Positions 35,894 through 45,026 of a stretch of 64,000 nt of DNA are shown here, one piece after another; positions within the stretch are counted from its first letter, which is position 1; every line of letters begins with the position of its first letter. A program made the position numbers and the translations under genes. This DNA is from Sulfurospirillum_A sp029027265 (GTDB lineage: Bacteria; Campylobacterota; Campylobacteria; Campylobacterales; Sulfurospirillaceae): contig CP093061.1 in the NCBI GenBank assembly GCA_029027265.1, forward strand, positions 248,001-312,000, in the 5' to 3' direction. The notes below the pieces were generated by a model. That model had not been told where the DNA came from. It saw nothing but the letters and a program-made list of their open reading frames with translations, and made no database searches.

Positions 35894-36792
35894 AGACTTC
35901 TTTCAAAAGTCACTTAATATCTTTCAATTTCAACTCAAAATTATAAATACCAGCAATTAAGTTAAACCGTAAGCCAAATCTTTTTCTTCTATTACGATAG
36001 GTTTCTGAGATGATACGAAATCGTTTTAGTACACCTATAACATGTTCTACAAATATACGTTTTGATGCAAATATTTTATTATCTTTTTTATCTTCATGAC
36101 TTAATGGTTTTAACTTACTTTTTTTCTTTGGAATAAGGGTATTATTGTGTATCTTTTTTATTCCCAAATATCCGGTATCAACATTAACTTGTATATTTGG
36201 ATTTAGTGGTAATTTACTTTTTTTATACAACTTAAAATCATGTAGTTTCCCTTCTGAACACGTAGTTGCTAAAATGGTTAACTCTTTTGCATCAACAACT
36301 AGTTGTGTTTTTAGTGTATGTCGTTTCTTTTTCCCTGAATAGTATCTCTGTTGCTTTTTTTTGGACGTTGAATAGGTGATTCAGTTGCATCAACCAAGAT
36401 AACTTCAATCTCCATATCATTCATCAATCTATTCTTTGTTGGAAGTGAAAAAACTTTTGAGTTTATCAATATATCTTCTGCTCTTTTTATCATTTTATAA
36501 CAGCTTGATTCACTGATACTGTAATCTACACTTATATGATAATATGTACGATATTCTCTTAAATATTCAAGCATCATTAAAATCTGATCTGCATAGATTA
36601 ATTTTAGGGGACGACCTGATATCTTCTTCCTTTTCTCTTCGAAATCTTTTAAAAGTTTAACCATCAATTCAAAGGTCTCTTTTTTTACACCTGTCAATCG
36701 TTTAAATTGCTCTGGTTTCTTATTCTCTATTTTTTTATATTTACTCATATTCTTTACTAAGCAATTTTCATTCTTACTTTTGAAAGATGTCT
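35894..36792 (-). mobile_element. IS5-family (IS427-like) element, copy A, 899 bp
   Basis: 17-bp imperfect inverted repeats (AGACTTCTTTCAAAAGT / its inverse) and AAT duplications at 35891-35893 and 36793-36795. It is the same size and near-identical sequence as copies B and C at 60.6-62.4 kb. It disrupts the cytidylyltransferase gene, so the insertion is recent. Confidence 0.93.
35910..36748 (-). CDS. IS5-family transposase made by -1 frameshifting (copy A)
   Basis: Upstream frame of 145 aa (36311-36748) with the first catalytic region ILVDATESPIQRPKK; downstream frame to 35910 with NVDTGYLGI and RIFVEHVIGVLKRFR, the second Asp and catalytic Glu of the DDE set. The join is at CAGGGAAAAAGAAA: a -1 slip on the A-run gives GKKKRHTLKTQLVV and an unbroken about 280-aa enzyme. 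Such two-frame organisation is normal for IS427-group elements. Confidence 0.88.
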
Positions 36793-37155
36793 AATATCTA
36801 ATTCTTTGCAATTAGTTACGTATTCAAGTTTATCGTAAGATACAACATCATCTACACATTTTAATGCTTTAAGCATTTCCATTCTTTGTTTTAAAGGGAT
36901 AACAGGAACATTTCTTTTGTATGAACCAACTACTTCATCAGAAGCAACACCAACAATAAATTTATCACCCAAAGTTTTACAGTATTCTAATAAAGCCAAG
37001 TGACCAACATGTAACAAATCAAAAGTTCCAACAGTATATACGACCATAATCTAATTTCCTTTTAGTAAATAATATGAATTGTGCTACAATACCATTTTTA
37101 TGCTAAATCTTTGGTGATATTCAACAAATTTACAACCTGATAAGGACTTAATTTT

Positions 37156-37812
37156 ATGTCAAAAAAACCTTCTACCACTGTAGAAACCCAACAACCAACA
37201 ATTCTTTCTTATGTTAATGACATTCCAAATCTTTTATCACTTTCTGGCTTGGCTTGTACAGTTTTAGCCATCTATTTTGGACTTACAGGTCTTTGGGCTG
37301 CTGCCATGATTGGTATGGTTTGGGCTGTTGCTTTTGATTGGGCAGATGGATTGGTAGCTAGAAGATTGAAAGGCAGAACTGCTAACGACGCTAAATTTGG
37401 CGGGCAACTTGATGTTTCCATAGACATAGTAAGTTATGGCGTAACTCCTGCAATTTTACTTTTAAGTTATGGAAATTTTGAACCTATGTATATAATAGGT
37501 GCATTTTTGATGATAGGGGCTGCTGCTATTAGACTTAGTTATTTTAGTACTTACGGATTAGCAGGTGGTACAAAATATACAGGATTAGCTCTCGATAACA
37601 ATAGTCTCATTTTAGTTTTAGTTTTTTTATTAGAAAGTGTGGTAAGTCATGATGTCTTTTCAATTATTTTATATTTTAGTGGAGTTGGACTTGCTATTTT
37701 AAATGTATCAGAAATTAAAACACCAAAACTTTCGGGAAATCCTAGAAATGTTTATCTGCTTGCGGCATATACTTTAGGAATAACAGCTATTTATGGTTTA
37801 AAACTCTTGTAA
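37156..37812 (+). CDS. CDP-alcohol phosphatidyltransferase (phosphatidylserine synthase-like)
   Basis: A 218-aa inner-membrane protein with about six TM segments. The catalytic CAP motif is seen as DWADGLVARRL ... GGQLDVSID (about residues 74-100). The N-terminal LSYVNDIPNLLSLSGLACTV is typical of the PssA subgroup. It exchanges CMP for an alcohol such as serine on CDP-diacylglycerol. Divergent from the split cytidylyltransferase gene. Confidence 0.85.
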   Translation: MSKKPSTTVETQQPTILSYVNDIPNLLSLSGLACTVLAIYFGLTGLWAAAMIGMVWAVAFDWADGLVARRLKGRTANDAKFGGQLDVSIDIVSYGVTPAILLLSYGNFEPMYIIGAFLMIGAAAIRLSYFSTYGLAGGTKYTGLALDNNSLILVLVFLLESVVSHDVFSIILYFSGVGLAILNVSEIKTPKLSGNPRNVYLLAAYTLGITAIYGLKLL

Positions 37813-37814
37813 GA

Positions 37815-38189
37815 TTATGAGGGCATTGAAAATTGGTAGTTTGGATCGAGCATATTCTTGTTAAAATAAGTTGCTTTCTCAAACTCAATTACATTAGTTC
37901 CAATATGTGGAACTAATGGAAACATTAAAGCTAAATTTTTAACTATTGTTTTAGATAAATTTGCTTTTTGTTCAACGGTTCTGCCTTCCATAATATTTGC
38001 AAACACATGAATAAAATCTTCTTGTTTATCTCCAGTTGAATAGTTTTCAAAAAAATTAGCTCTTACTTTTACATCATTTTTATGAAATAGTTTTGTAGAA
38101 ATAGCTGATATATGGACTTGTTTTATTATCTCATCTTGTGAGTGTGATTTTAAAATACCCTTCGAACAATCTATTATAAAGTGTGGCAT
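37815..38189 (-). CDS. 5-carboxymethyl-2-hydroxymuconate isomerase-like tautomerase
   Basis: 124 aa from the ATG at 38189, which exposes Pro as residue 2 (MPHFIIDCS), the catalytic proline of the tautomerase superfamily; AAGGAA lies upstream. KVRANFFENY, FIHVFANIMEGRTVEQKANL and SKTIV match the CHMI family. No homoprotocatechuate pathway genes are nearby, so the physiological substrate is uncertain. Confidence 0.82.
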   Translation of the reverse strand: MPHFIIDCSKGILKSHSQDEIIKQVHISAISTKLFHKNDVKVRANFFENYSTGDKQEDFIHVFANIMEGRTVEQKANLSKTIVKNLALMFPLVPHIGTNVIEFEKATYFNKNMLDPNYQFSMPS

Positions 38190-38252
38190 AATGTATTCCT
38201 TTGTATTTTCATTAGGCATTAAAGGGTCAAACCCAAACTATTTAAACTTTTA

Positions 38253-38825
38253 CTATTCAAATAAATTTGGCACAATAGACGCTACCAATAGTATCGCCAT
38301 AATAACATTGAATCGTTTTATTCCAACATCACTTTTAATAAATTTTTTTAAAACTAAACCACCAATAGCCCAAGCATTTGTTGAAATTAGTGCAGTTAAA
38401 AAGAATATTGAGGTAATGATTATAATCTGAGTAGTAGCATGTTCTACAGATGTTACATATACGGACATAGCCGTAATTATTTTAATCCAATTTTTTGGAT
38501 TAATCCATTGAAATAATAGCATGGGTATAAATTTTAATGGTTTTGAATTTTCATTGTTCTTTTTAAACTTTGGCGTAGATTTTGCAATATGCCAAGCTAA
38601 CCAAAGTAAGTATGATATTCCCATTATTTTTAATATTTTAAATACAAATGGATATAGTTTAAAAAATTCACCTAATCCAAGACCAACAAAAATTGTCATC
38701 AATGGAAAACCAATAACAATACCTAAAATAAGTTGTATTGTTTTTTTATATCCAAATGTTAAACCTGAAGATAAAAGCATGATGTTATTTGGTCCAGGTG
38801 TAAAAGATGTTGCAAATGAAAACAT
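38253..38825 (-). CDS. LysE/RhtB-family amino-acid exporter
   Basis: 190 aa from the first ATG, with five to six TM segments and the family start TSFTPGPNNIMLLSSGLTFG. Thirteen more codons (ETFTFTLLASIF) are open upstream to an ATA at 38862-38864, preceded by GGAAAA where homologues have Met. The true start may therefore be a mutated or non-ATG codon and the protein about 203 aa. Substrate unknown (homoserine/threonine-type family). Confidence 0.8.
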   Translation of the reverse strand: MFSFATSFTPGPNNIMLLSSGLTFGYKKTIQLILGIVIGFPLMTIFVGLGLGEFFKLYPFVFKILKIMGISYLLWLAWHIAKSTPKFKKNNENSKPLKFIPMLLFQWINPKNWIKIITAMSVYVTSVEHATTQIIIITSIFFLTALISTNAWAIGGLVLKKFIKSDVGIKRFNVIMAILLVASIVPNLFE

Positions 38826-38889
38826 GAATATTGATGCTAAAAGTGTGAATGTAAAAGTTTCTATGGGTTTTCCTTTTAGCTAGTATTGC

Positions 38890-39339
38890 TTAATTATAGG
38901 CTTTAAATTTAGTTCTAATTTCTTCAATTCTTTTTTTGTTTGCTCCTAAATCGGAGTATCCTATTCTTGAAGCTGAACGCATATGTATGGTTGTTTTTTT
39001 TGATTGAGTATGAGGAAAATAAAATTCTACATCATCAACAAAACCAAATATTTTTGATGTAAATTCTGCTCTTATATAATTCTCTTTTGTTGTAATTACT
39101 CTTGATTGATTTAATTCTCTTAGTATTTTTAGTATTCTTTCTTTTATTTTTAATGGCGTGCTTTGAATAATGATAGGGTCAATAAAATGTTCTTTATCTT
39201 TGGCTTGAGTACTAACACAATTTGGTGAAGACGGACATGGCATTAGTTTTAAACTGTCTATCCCCAATTTTGGTTTAGCACCTGTGCAACCCACTAAAAA
39301 GACTGAAAGTATAGCGATGATATAAATATTTTTATTCAT
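38890..39339 (-). CDS. DUF1499 lipoprotein
   Basis: 149 aa with a lipoprotein signal (FLVGC, Cys 18). The DUF1499 marks are MPCPSSPNCVSTQA (about 33-46) and SASRIGYSDLGANKKRIEEI near the C-terminus. Function unknown. It lies just upstream of the LysE-type gene on the same strand. Confidence 0.85.
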   Translation of the reverse strand: MNKNIYIIAILSVFLVGCTGAKPKLGIDSLKLMPCPSSPNCVSTQAKDKEHFIDPIIIQSTPLKIKERILKILRELNQSRVITTKENYIRAEFTSKIFGFVDDVEFYFPHTQSKKTTIHMRSASRIGYSDLGANKKRIEEIRTKFKAYN

Positions 39340-39433
39340 TTTTTTTCCTTAATAAAATATTCGATTAGTCCTTATTTATTCAAGAATATTATAACAAAAC
39401 AATTCTTATTAAAATAATATATTAGAGTTTTGC

Positions 39434-39439
39434 TATAAT
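39434..39439 (+). promoter_or_regulatory. Extended -10 promoter of lsrK
   Basis: TTTTGCTATAAT is a perfect -10 hexamer with the TG extension, 34 bp ahead of the ATG. Confidence 0.7.
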
Positions 39440-39472
39440 TTAAAACATAAAAAAGCTACAAAGAGAGATAAA

Positions 39473-41026
39473 ATGAAATACTTAATGGCAATAGACGCAG
39501 GGACGGGAAGTGTGAGAGCTGTTATCTTTGACACTTATGGCAATCAAATAAGCGTAGGTCAAAAAGAGTGGTTACATGTACAAGAGAGTGGTGTAGCAAA
39601 TAGCATAAGTTTTGATTGTAAAAAAAACTGGCTTTTGGTATGTGAGTGCATAAAAGAGGCTTTACATGTAGCCTCTTTAAAAGGTGAAGACATAGTGGCT
39701 TTAAGTGCTACAAGTATGCGTGAAGGCATAGTTCTTTATGATGAATTTGGCTTGGAGCTTTGGGCGGTTGCCAATGTAGATGCTAGAGCCGATAAAGAAG
39801 TAAAATACCTAAAAGAGAATTTTGATGGTATTGAAGAGGAGTTTTATAGGCTTTCAGGTCAGACATTTGCACTTGGGGCATTACCTCGTATTATGTGGCT
39901 TAAAAACAATCAGCCAGAAGTTTATGAAAAAGTGGCAAAGATTTCCATGATAGGAGATTGGGTTTTGGCACGTTTGAGTGGAGTAATAGCGACCGACCCA
40001 AGTAACGGCGGAACTACTGGGATATTTTCTTTGAAAAACCGTGATTGGGTTTCAAATATGGCTAAAAAAGTAGGCATCAAAGATGACATTTTTCCACCTA
40101 CTTTAGAAGTCGGAACTCTTATGGGAAGCGTTACATGTAAAGAGTCAGGTTTAGGAGAAAACACAAAAGTAGTTATGGGTGGTGGCGATGTTCAGCTTGG
40201 ATCTGCTGGGCTTGGTGTGGTCGAAGAGGGGCAAGTAGCAATTCTAGGTGGCTCTTTTTGGCAACAAGTAGTAAACATAGCATGTGAAACTCTACCCCCA
40301 ATAGACATGGGCATACGAGTAAACCCCCATGTTATTAAAGGTTTGTCACAGGCAGAGGGAATTACGTTTTTTAGTGGTCTTGTGATGAGGTGGTTTAGAG
40401 ATGCTTTTTGTGACTTGGAAAAACTTGAAGCAAAAAAACGAAAAATAGACGTTTATACATTACTAGAAGAAAAAGCAAAAGATATACCCGTGGGTTCTTA
40501 TGGAATCATACCCATTTTTTCAGATAGCATGAAATATGGTAAATGGTATCATGCAAGTCCAAGTTTTTTAAATCTTTCGCTTGATTCATCTACATGTAAC
40601 AAGTATTCTATGTTCAAATCTCTTCAAGAAAATGCTTGTATAGTTTCTGCAATAAATCTAAAAAAGATAGAAGAGTTCACTAACATGAAGTTTAGTGAGA
40701 TTGTTTTTGCAGGAGGAGCAAGTAAGGGTGAACTTTGGAGTCAGACTCTCTCAGATGTGACAGGATGCATTATAAGAATTCCAAAAGTTACAGAAGCAAC
40801 AGCTCTTGGAGCAAGCATGGCGGCTGGGGTTGGAGTAGGAATTTATAGGGACTTAAAAACAGCTGCAAAAGAGTTAGTAGTATGGGATAAAACTTATGAA
40901 CCAAATATGAAAAATCATAAGCTATATAATGAAATACAGTTAAATTGGCAAAAAGCTTATGAAGTACAGCTAAAATTAATAGATGAAAATATAACTAAAT
41001 CAATGTGGAAGGCACCAGGATTATGA
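39473..41026 (+). CDS. lsrK: Autoinducer-2 kinase (FGGY family)
   Basis: A 517-aa protein matching enterobacterial LsrK along its whole length. The start YLMAIDAGTGSVRAVIFDTY, then SMREGIVLYDEFGLELWA, NVDARADKEV, TDPSNGGTTG, VVMGGGDVQLGSAGLGVV, GGSFWQQVVNIA, FAGGASKGELWSQ and the C-terminal SMWKAPGL are all kept. It phosphorylates the quorum signal AI-2 (DPD) inside the cell. No lsrACDB transporter or LsrR is nearby. It has its own promoter and an RBS (GAGAGAT). Four TACATGTA copies lie in the gene. Confidence 0.92.
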   Translation: MKYLMAIDAGTGSVRAVIFDTYGNQISVGQKEWLHVQESGVANSISFDCKKNWLLVCECIKEALHVASLKGEDIVALSATSMREGIVLYDEFGLELWAVANVDARADKEVKYLKENFDGIEEEFYRLSGQTFALGALPRIMWLKNNQPEVYEKVAKISMIGDWVLARLSGVIATDPSNGGTTGIFSLKNRDWVSNMAKKVGIKDDIFPPTLEVGTLMGSVTCKESGLGENTKVVMGGGDVQLGSAGLGVVEEGQVAILGGSFWQQVVNIACETLPPIDMGIRVNPHVIKGLSQAEGITFFSGLVMRWFRDAFCDLEKLEAKKRKIDVYTLLEEKAKDIPVGSYGIIPIFSDSMKYGKWYHASPSFLNLSLDSSTCNKYSMFKSLQENACIVSAINLKKIEEFTNMKFSEIVFAGGASKGELWSQTLSDVTGCIIRIPKVTEATALGASMAAGVGVGIYRDLKTAAKELVVWDKTYEPNMKNHKLYNEIQLNWQKAYEVQLKLIDENITKSMWKAPGL

Positions 41027-41066
41027 AATAATTTATGTTCTATAAGAAAAAAACAGGTTAAAATAG

Positions 41067-41081
41067 TGATGATTATCATCA
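41067..41081. promoter_or_regulatory. Fur-box-like palindrome beside an IS insertion
   Basis: TGATGATTATCATCA is a 15-bp palindrome (one central mismatch) resembling a Fur operator core. It lies 41 bp after lsrK and 18 bp before the IS4-like element, so any gene it controlled on this side has been cut off. Confidence 0.4.
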
Positions 41082-41098
41082 TAACTTATTATTAGTAA

Positions 41099-42213
41099 CT
41101 GACCTTATGCACAAGGAATCAAAGTTGCTTTAAAAGTTGCATGAAAATAAATCACATAGAACTCTATACAGATTATTTAATAAGCGGTAGTGGTTACGCT
41201 ACAGCAACAGGGTTGTCATCAATGACAAATGGTTCAGTAAGTCATGATTAGATAACACGGTTCTTATCAAAAAATGAATTTACTTCAAAAGATTTATGGA
41301 GACAAGTTAAAAGAACAGTAAGAGAGATACAGAGTGAAGAAGCATGTCTTATCTTTGATGATACAATTCAAGAGAAAAAGTGGACAGATGAGAGTGATAT
41401 CATGTGCTGGCACTTTGATCATACAGTAGGTAAATCTGTTCGAGGTATCAATATGCTCAATGCTTTGTACTACAGTAATGAAGTATCAATTCCAGTAGCT
41501 TTTGAAACCGTAGAAAAACCTATCCAGTTTAGTGACATTAAAACAAGAGAAGTAAAACGTTCATCAGAAGTTACAAAAAATCAATTGATGAGAGATATGA
41601 TTCAAGTGGCTATTAACAATCAACTAAAATTTCACTATGTCCTTGGTTTGGAGCAAAAGAAAACTTTGAATTTATAGCCAAACAAAAAAAAGAGTTTATT
41701 ACTGCACTCAAAAGTAATCGTCTTTTTTCAAAAAGTTTAGAGAATAAATATGCAGGTAAGTTCACAAGGGTAGATGAACTGGAATTATCAGATAAGCAAT
41801 CAGTACGAGGCTATCTAAAGGGCTATGATAAAGAAGTCATTATAGTGCGCCGAGTCTTTACAAACAAAGATGGAAGTATAGGTATTTTAAATTTGATATG
41901 TAGTGATATCACACTTGATGGCGACACTATCTCAACAATCTATGAAAAATGATGGCTGGGTACCCCCTTGAGGGTGAAAGTTGAAGAGTTTCATAAATCA
42001 CTTAAATATAATGTTGATTTAGCAAAATCACTAACAAAGATCATTCGAACACAAAGTAATCATATCTTTTTATCAGTGCTGTCTTTTTTTAAGCTTGAAT
42101 GTTTGAAAATTAAACATAAAATGAACCACTTTGCCATTAGAACAAAACTGTTAATCAGAGCTAATCAGGTGGCTTATTCAGAATTACAACTTTTGAAGGG
42201 TGCGTAAGGTCAG
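41099..42213 (+). mobile_element. IS4-like element with dead transposase, 1115 bp
   Basis: Inverted repeats CTGACCTTATGCAC / GTGCGTAAGGTCAG and a TAA on both sides. The transposase starts at ATG 41142 (KINHIELYTDYLISGSGYAT, DDTIQEKKWTDESD). It is broken by a TAG near 41250, a small deletion near 41648 where the second catalytic Asp region should be, and a 21-nt insert at 41956-41976 before KVEEFHKSLKYN, plus TGA for the expected Arg codon before TGG. A second copy starts at 63935. Confidence 0.85.
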
Positions 42214-42427
42214 TAACTAAAACTAAAGGTGCATTTCCTAACGATAATAGCTTTCTAAAATTACTATTCGCTGGGATACAAAATGCTGAAAGAAAGTGGA
42301 CTATGCCAATCAGAAATTGGAGTCTCACTATCTCACAGCTTAATATTCATTTTAAAGATAGGTTGAAAGATGCTTTAAATTTATGATACAATCTTAGGAA
42401 AAATTAGGTGTTGACACAGAATTTATT
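42214..42427 (+). pseudogene. 3' end of an IS256-family element
   Basis: The reading TKGAFPNDNSFLKLLFAGIQ, then NAERKWTMPIRNWSLTISQL, is the C-terminus of an IS256-type mutator transposase; it ends at a stop at 42384-42386. The IS end lies near TTATTACACTCCC at 42427, and it interrupts the IS30 copy that follows. The 5' part is gone, replaced by the IS4-like element. Confidence 0.82.
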
Positions 42428-43083
42428 ACACTCCCATCAAAGCTTGTTTACTGTCTACTACTTTAAACAAAGAGAATTTAGATTTTCTATCAATTATTGT
42501 AACAATAGCTCCTTTAGGACCTTTGCCTATAACAGTATCAATTTCTACATCTCCAATACGTGAGTATGTTTCTACTATAGAAGGATGCTCTTCTATGCTT
42601 ACTCTTCCTTTAATTTGTCCTCTTGTTTTATATTGAGAACTTCTTCTTGTGTATTTTTTATTTTGATGTCTAAGGTTTTTATATAAAGTGCCACCTTGTC
42701 TTAGATTCTTATAGATATACTGATATATAGTCTCATGTGAAATGAATAAATTTTTATCTACATGCAGTCTTCCACTTATCTTTCTTGGTTTCTTTTTATG
42801 TCTTATTTTTGCTATTACATGTGCAGCTTCTGCACTGTATTTTGGTAAAGAATTTCTTGAAAGTTCTCTACATATTGTTGCTTTATGCACACCTATCTCA
42901 TTTGCTATAAAAGTTTGATTCTTTCCTAGCTTATTCAAAGCAGAAATTTGATATCGTTTCTCTAGGGTTAATTGTTTGTATTTCATAATTACTCCAAATC
43001 TTGGTGGGTTTGAGGTTTATATTTTACTACAATTAACTTCTTTCCCTTTTCTTCGATTTGTTGCACTTATTGGTTGAATGCAG
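42428..43083 (-). mobile_element. Truncated IS30-family copy
   Basis: Same element as 45027-46106 but inverted and decayed. The transposase keeps the N-terminal HTH (ALNKLGKNQTFIANEIGVHK) and the first catalytic Asp region (VEIDTVIGKG). It has lost 69 nt (23 codons) between two AGATAAG repeats, and everything after SKQAL through the IS256 insertion. Its outer end TTGAATGCAG lies at 43083. Confidence 0.87.
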
Positions 43084-43216
43084 GTGACCAGAAGGTGGAT
43101 TTAGTCAAGAAGAGCGAGATTTGTTTACATGTAGAGATATTTTTGGTCTAAAAAAACCAAATATTTTACGAAGTGAAACAGCAGTTGTGGGAGTTTGCGC
43201 CAAACTAATCATATAA
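43084..43216 (+). pseudogene. rsmE: 3' remnant of 16S rRNA m3U1498 methyltransferase
   Basis: The plus frame reads PEGGFSQEERDLFTCRDIFG, LKKPNILRSETAVVG and VCAKLII before a stop. This is the SPOUT-knot C-terminus of RsmE (GPEGG loop and LRxETA motif). The first about 180 residues are missing, cut by the IS30 copy at 43083, so this site is inactive unless another rsmE exists. A TACATGTA (43126) supports core ancestry. Confidence 0.85.
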
Positions 43217-43318
43217 GTTTAATCATTTTTAAAGTCTACTTCAGCTATAATCCCAACTTCCCTCCCCCTGTATAGCAGTGGGCTCTGATGAGTCTACTTT
43301 TTTTTATGTGTGTAGGGT

Positions 43319-43335
43319 AAGGGCACATAGCCCTT
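43319..43335 (+). other. Leader hairpin in front of rpmE
   Basis: AAGGGC-ACATA-GCCCTT forms a 6-bp stem, overlapped at its end by a TATAAT (43336-43341) and followed by the AGGAAA ribosome site. Another GC hairpin (CCCCTG...CAGTGGG, about 43264-43281) lies upstream and may terminate the rsmE transcript. L31 leaders often carry regulatory structure; none is proven here. Confidence 0.35.
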
Positions 43336-43360
43336 TATAATAAATTTTTAGGAAAATGAA

Positions 43361-43561
43361 ATGAAAAAAGATATACATCCAGAGTACGTTGAGTGTAAAG
43401 TTAGTTGTGCTTGTGGCAATAGTTTTGAAACTATGTCAAACAAAGCAGAAATGAGAATAGATATTTGTAGTGAGTGTCACCCATTCTTTACAGGTTCTGA
43501 GAAGATTCTTGATGCTGCAGGTAGAGTTGAGAAGTTTAACAAAAAGTATAACTTAAAATAG
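43361..43561 (+). CDS. rpmE: Ribosomal protein L31
   Basis: A 66-aa large-subunit protein. The family start MKKDIHPEYVECKVSCACGN and the segment SECHPFFTGSEKILDAAGRV are intact. The cysteines (SCACGN, ICSEC) indicate the zinc-containing L31 type. It lies between IS-damaged genes but is itself complete, with AGGAAA upstream. Confidence 0.97.
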   Translation: MKKDIHPEYVECKVSCACGNSFETMSNKAEMRIDICSECHPFFTGSEKILDAAGRVEKFNKKYNLK

Positions 43562-43576
43562 TCCTAAAGTAGCATA

Positions 43577-44392
43577 TTGGTTTACTTTATTCCTACCCCG
43601 ATAGGAAATCTTGATGATGTCTCACAAAGGAGTTTGAAACTGCTTTGTGAGTGTCACACCCTTTTTTGTGAAGACACAAGAGTCACAAAAAGACTTCTTT
43701 TGCTTCTTAGTGAAAAACATAATCTAACTTTTAGTATAGAAAATTTTATATCACTTCACTCTCATAATGAAAAATATGTTTTAGACAATATAGATATGTC
43801 TGTATTTGATGAAACAGTAGCATATTTAAGTGACGCAGGTATGCCTTGTGTTAGTGACCCAGGGAGCTATTTTGTACAGTTTTGTCAAGAAAAAAAACTT
43901 GCTTACGAAGTTTTACCAGGGGCAAATGCTGCTCTTTTAGCTTATGCAAGTAGTGGTTTTTCAAATCCTAAATTTACCTTTTATGGCTTTTTGCCACATA
44001 AAGGTAAAGAGAGAGATACAGGATTAGAGTTCATAAAAAACTCCTCTATTCCAACTATTATTTATGAATCTCCTCATCGCATAGAAAAACTTGCACATGA
44101 GCTAGCAACACTTTTACCCGAGCGAAAAGCTATTTTTATTAAAGAAGCAACAAAAAAATTTGAAAGAAAATTTGTCTCTACATGTAAAGCTATAAACGAG
44201 CAGTTGCAAGATGCAAATTTAAAAGGTGAATGGGTTATAGTCATAGATAGTGAGACTACATGTAAAGGTGATGCTATAACTAAAGACGATATCTTGGAGC
44301 TCAAACTCCCTCCAAAACAAAAAGCCAAGCTTTTGGCTAAAGTTACTGGAGAGAGTGTAAAAGATTGGTATTCTAAGTTAAGTTGTCCATAA
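43577..44392 (+). CDS. rsmI: 16S rRNA (cytidine1402-2'-O)-methyltransferase
   Basis: 271 aa from a TTG at 43577, 15 bp after rpmE. The YraL/RsmI motifs are present: FIPTPIGNLDDVSQRSL, YLSDAGMPCVSDPGS, PGANAALLAYASSGF and IYESPHRI. It methylates the ribose of C1402 in the 30S decoding centre. The rpmE-rsmI order is conserved in Campylobacterota. The 3' end overlaps the convergent chemoreceptor remnant by about 20 nt. Confidence 0.94.
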   Translation: MVYFIPTPIGNLDDVSQRSLKLLCECHTLFCEDTRVTKRLLLLLSEKHNLTFSIENFISLHSHNEKYVLDNIDMSVFDETVAYLSDAGMPCVSDPGSYFVQFCQEKKLAYEVLPGANAALLAYASSGFSNPKFTFYGFLPHKGKERDTGLEFIKNSSIPTIIYESPHRIEKLAHELATLLPERKAIFIKEATKKFERKFVSTCKAINEQLQDANLKGEWVIVIDSETTCKGDAITKDDILELKLPPKQKAKLLAKVTGESVKDWYSKLSCP

Positions 44393-45026
44393 TTTTCAAA
44401 ATATCAGAAGTTTTATTCTGAATGTTTTGAACATCAGTTGTTAGTCTATCCATCTCTTTTGCGTTACTTTGCATACTTGTTGAGCTATTTTGTATGTTTT
44501 CTACCATTACTTTTATAGTTGCTTGAATCTGTTGTAAAGAATTTGTTGTAAAGAATTTGTTGTTTTATCTGCTAAGTCACGAACACTCTCAGCAACTACT
44601 GCAAAACCACGTCCATGCTCTCCTGCTCGTGCTGCTTCAATAGCCGCATTTAGTGCCAATAGATTAGTTTGATCTGCAATCTCACCTATAACATTTAGTG
44701 CTTCTTCTGCCTCTTTTGCATTTTGTGTTAGTTGGATAAGATTTTAGAGAGTTCGTGTTGCGTTGCTCCAATATCTTGCATAGATGAGGTTGTCTCTTGG
44801 ACTATGTTGTTTAACTCTTTTAGTGGCTCATCTTTGATTGTCTTTACTGAGTTTGATATAGCATTTGAATTTTTTTGTATGTTTTCACTTTGCATTTTGT
44901 TCTCTTCAATTGTATGTTTTAGAGATTCACCAAGTGTATTTACTCCATTTATTAAATCTTTGAGTTGATATGAAGTATCTATTTCTATAGTTTTAGTAAA
45001 ATCACCATTTTGAAAGTTCTTTAGTC

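Larger units (their letters stand above)
35702..37047 (-). pseudogene. TagD-like cytidylyltransferase split by an IS5-family insertion
   Basis: The N-half (36793-37047: VVYTVGTFDLLHVGHLALLE, with the HxGH nucleotidyltransferase motif) and the C-half (35702-35890: IFVIGEDWGDKPHNL ... SSTKIKQDV) become one 147-aa protein when the 899-bp IS and one 3-bp AAT duplication are removed. The joint reads KELDIDIFVIGED. The family (glycerol-3-phosphate or similar alcohol-phosphate cytidylyltransferase) makes CDP-activated groups for surface polymers. As it stands the gene is inactive. The visible N-terminal ORF carries a short IS-encoded tail. Confidence 0.88.

Noticed and set aside
36145..36342. 65-aa frame antisense to the IS5 transposase (also at 61376-61573 and 61953-62150)
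   Set aside because: Repeats only because the IS repeats; it covers the frameshift region on the opposite strand and has no RBS or family likeness.
43290..43300. CTGATGAG resembling a hammerhead ribozyme core
   Set aside because: No GAAA partner block, no cleavage triplet and no matching stems nearby.
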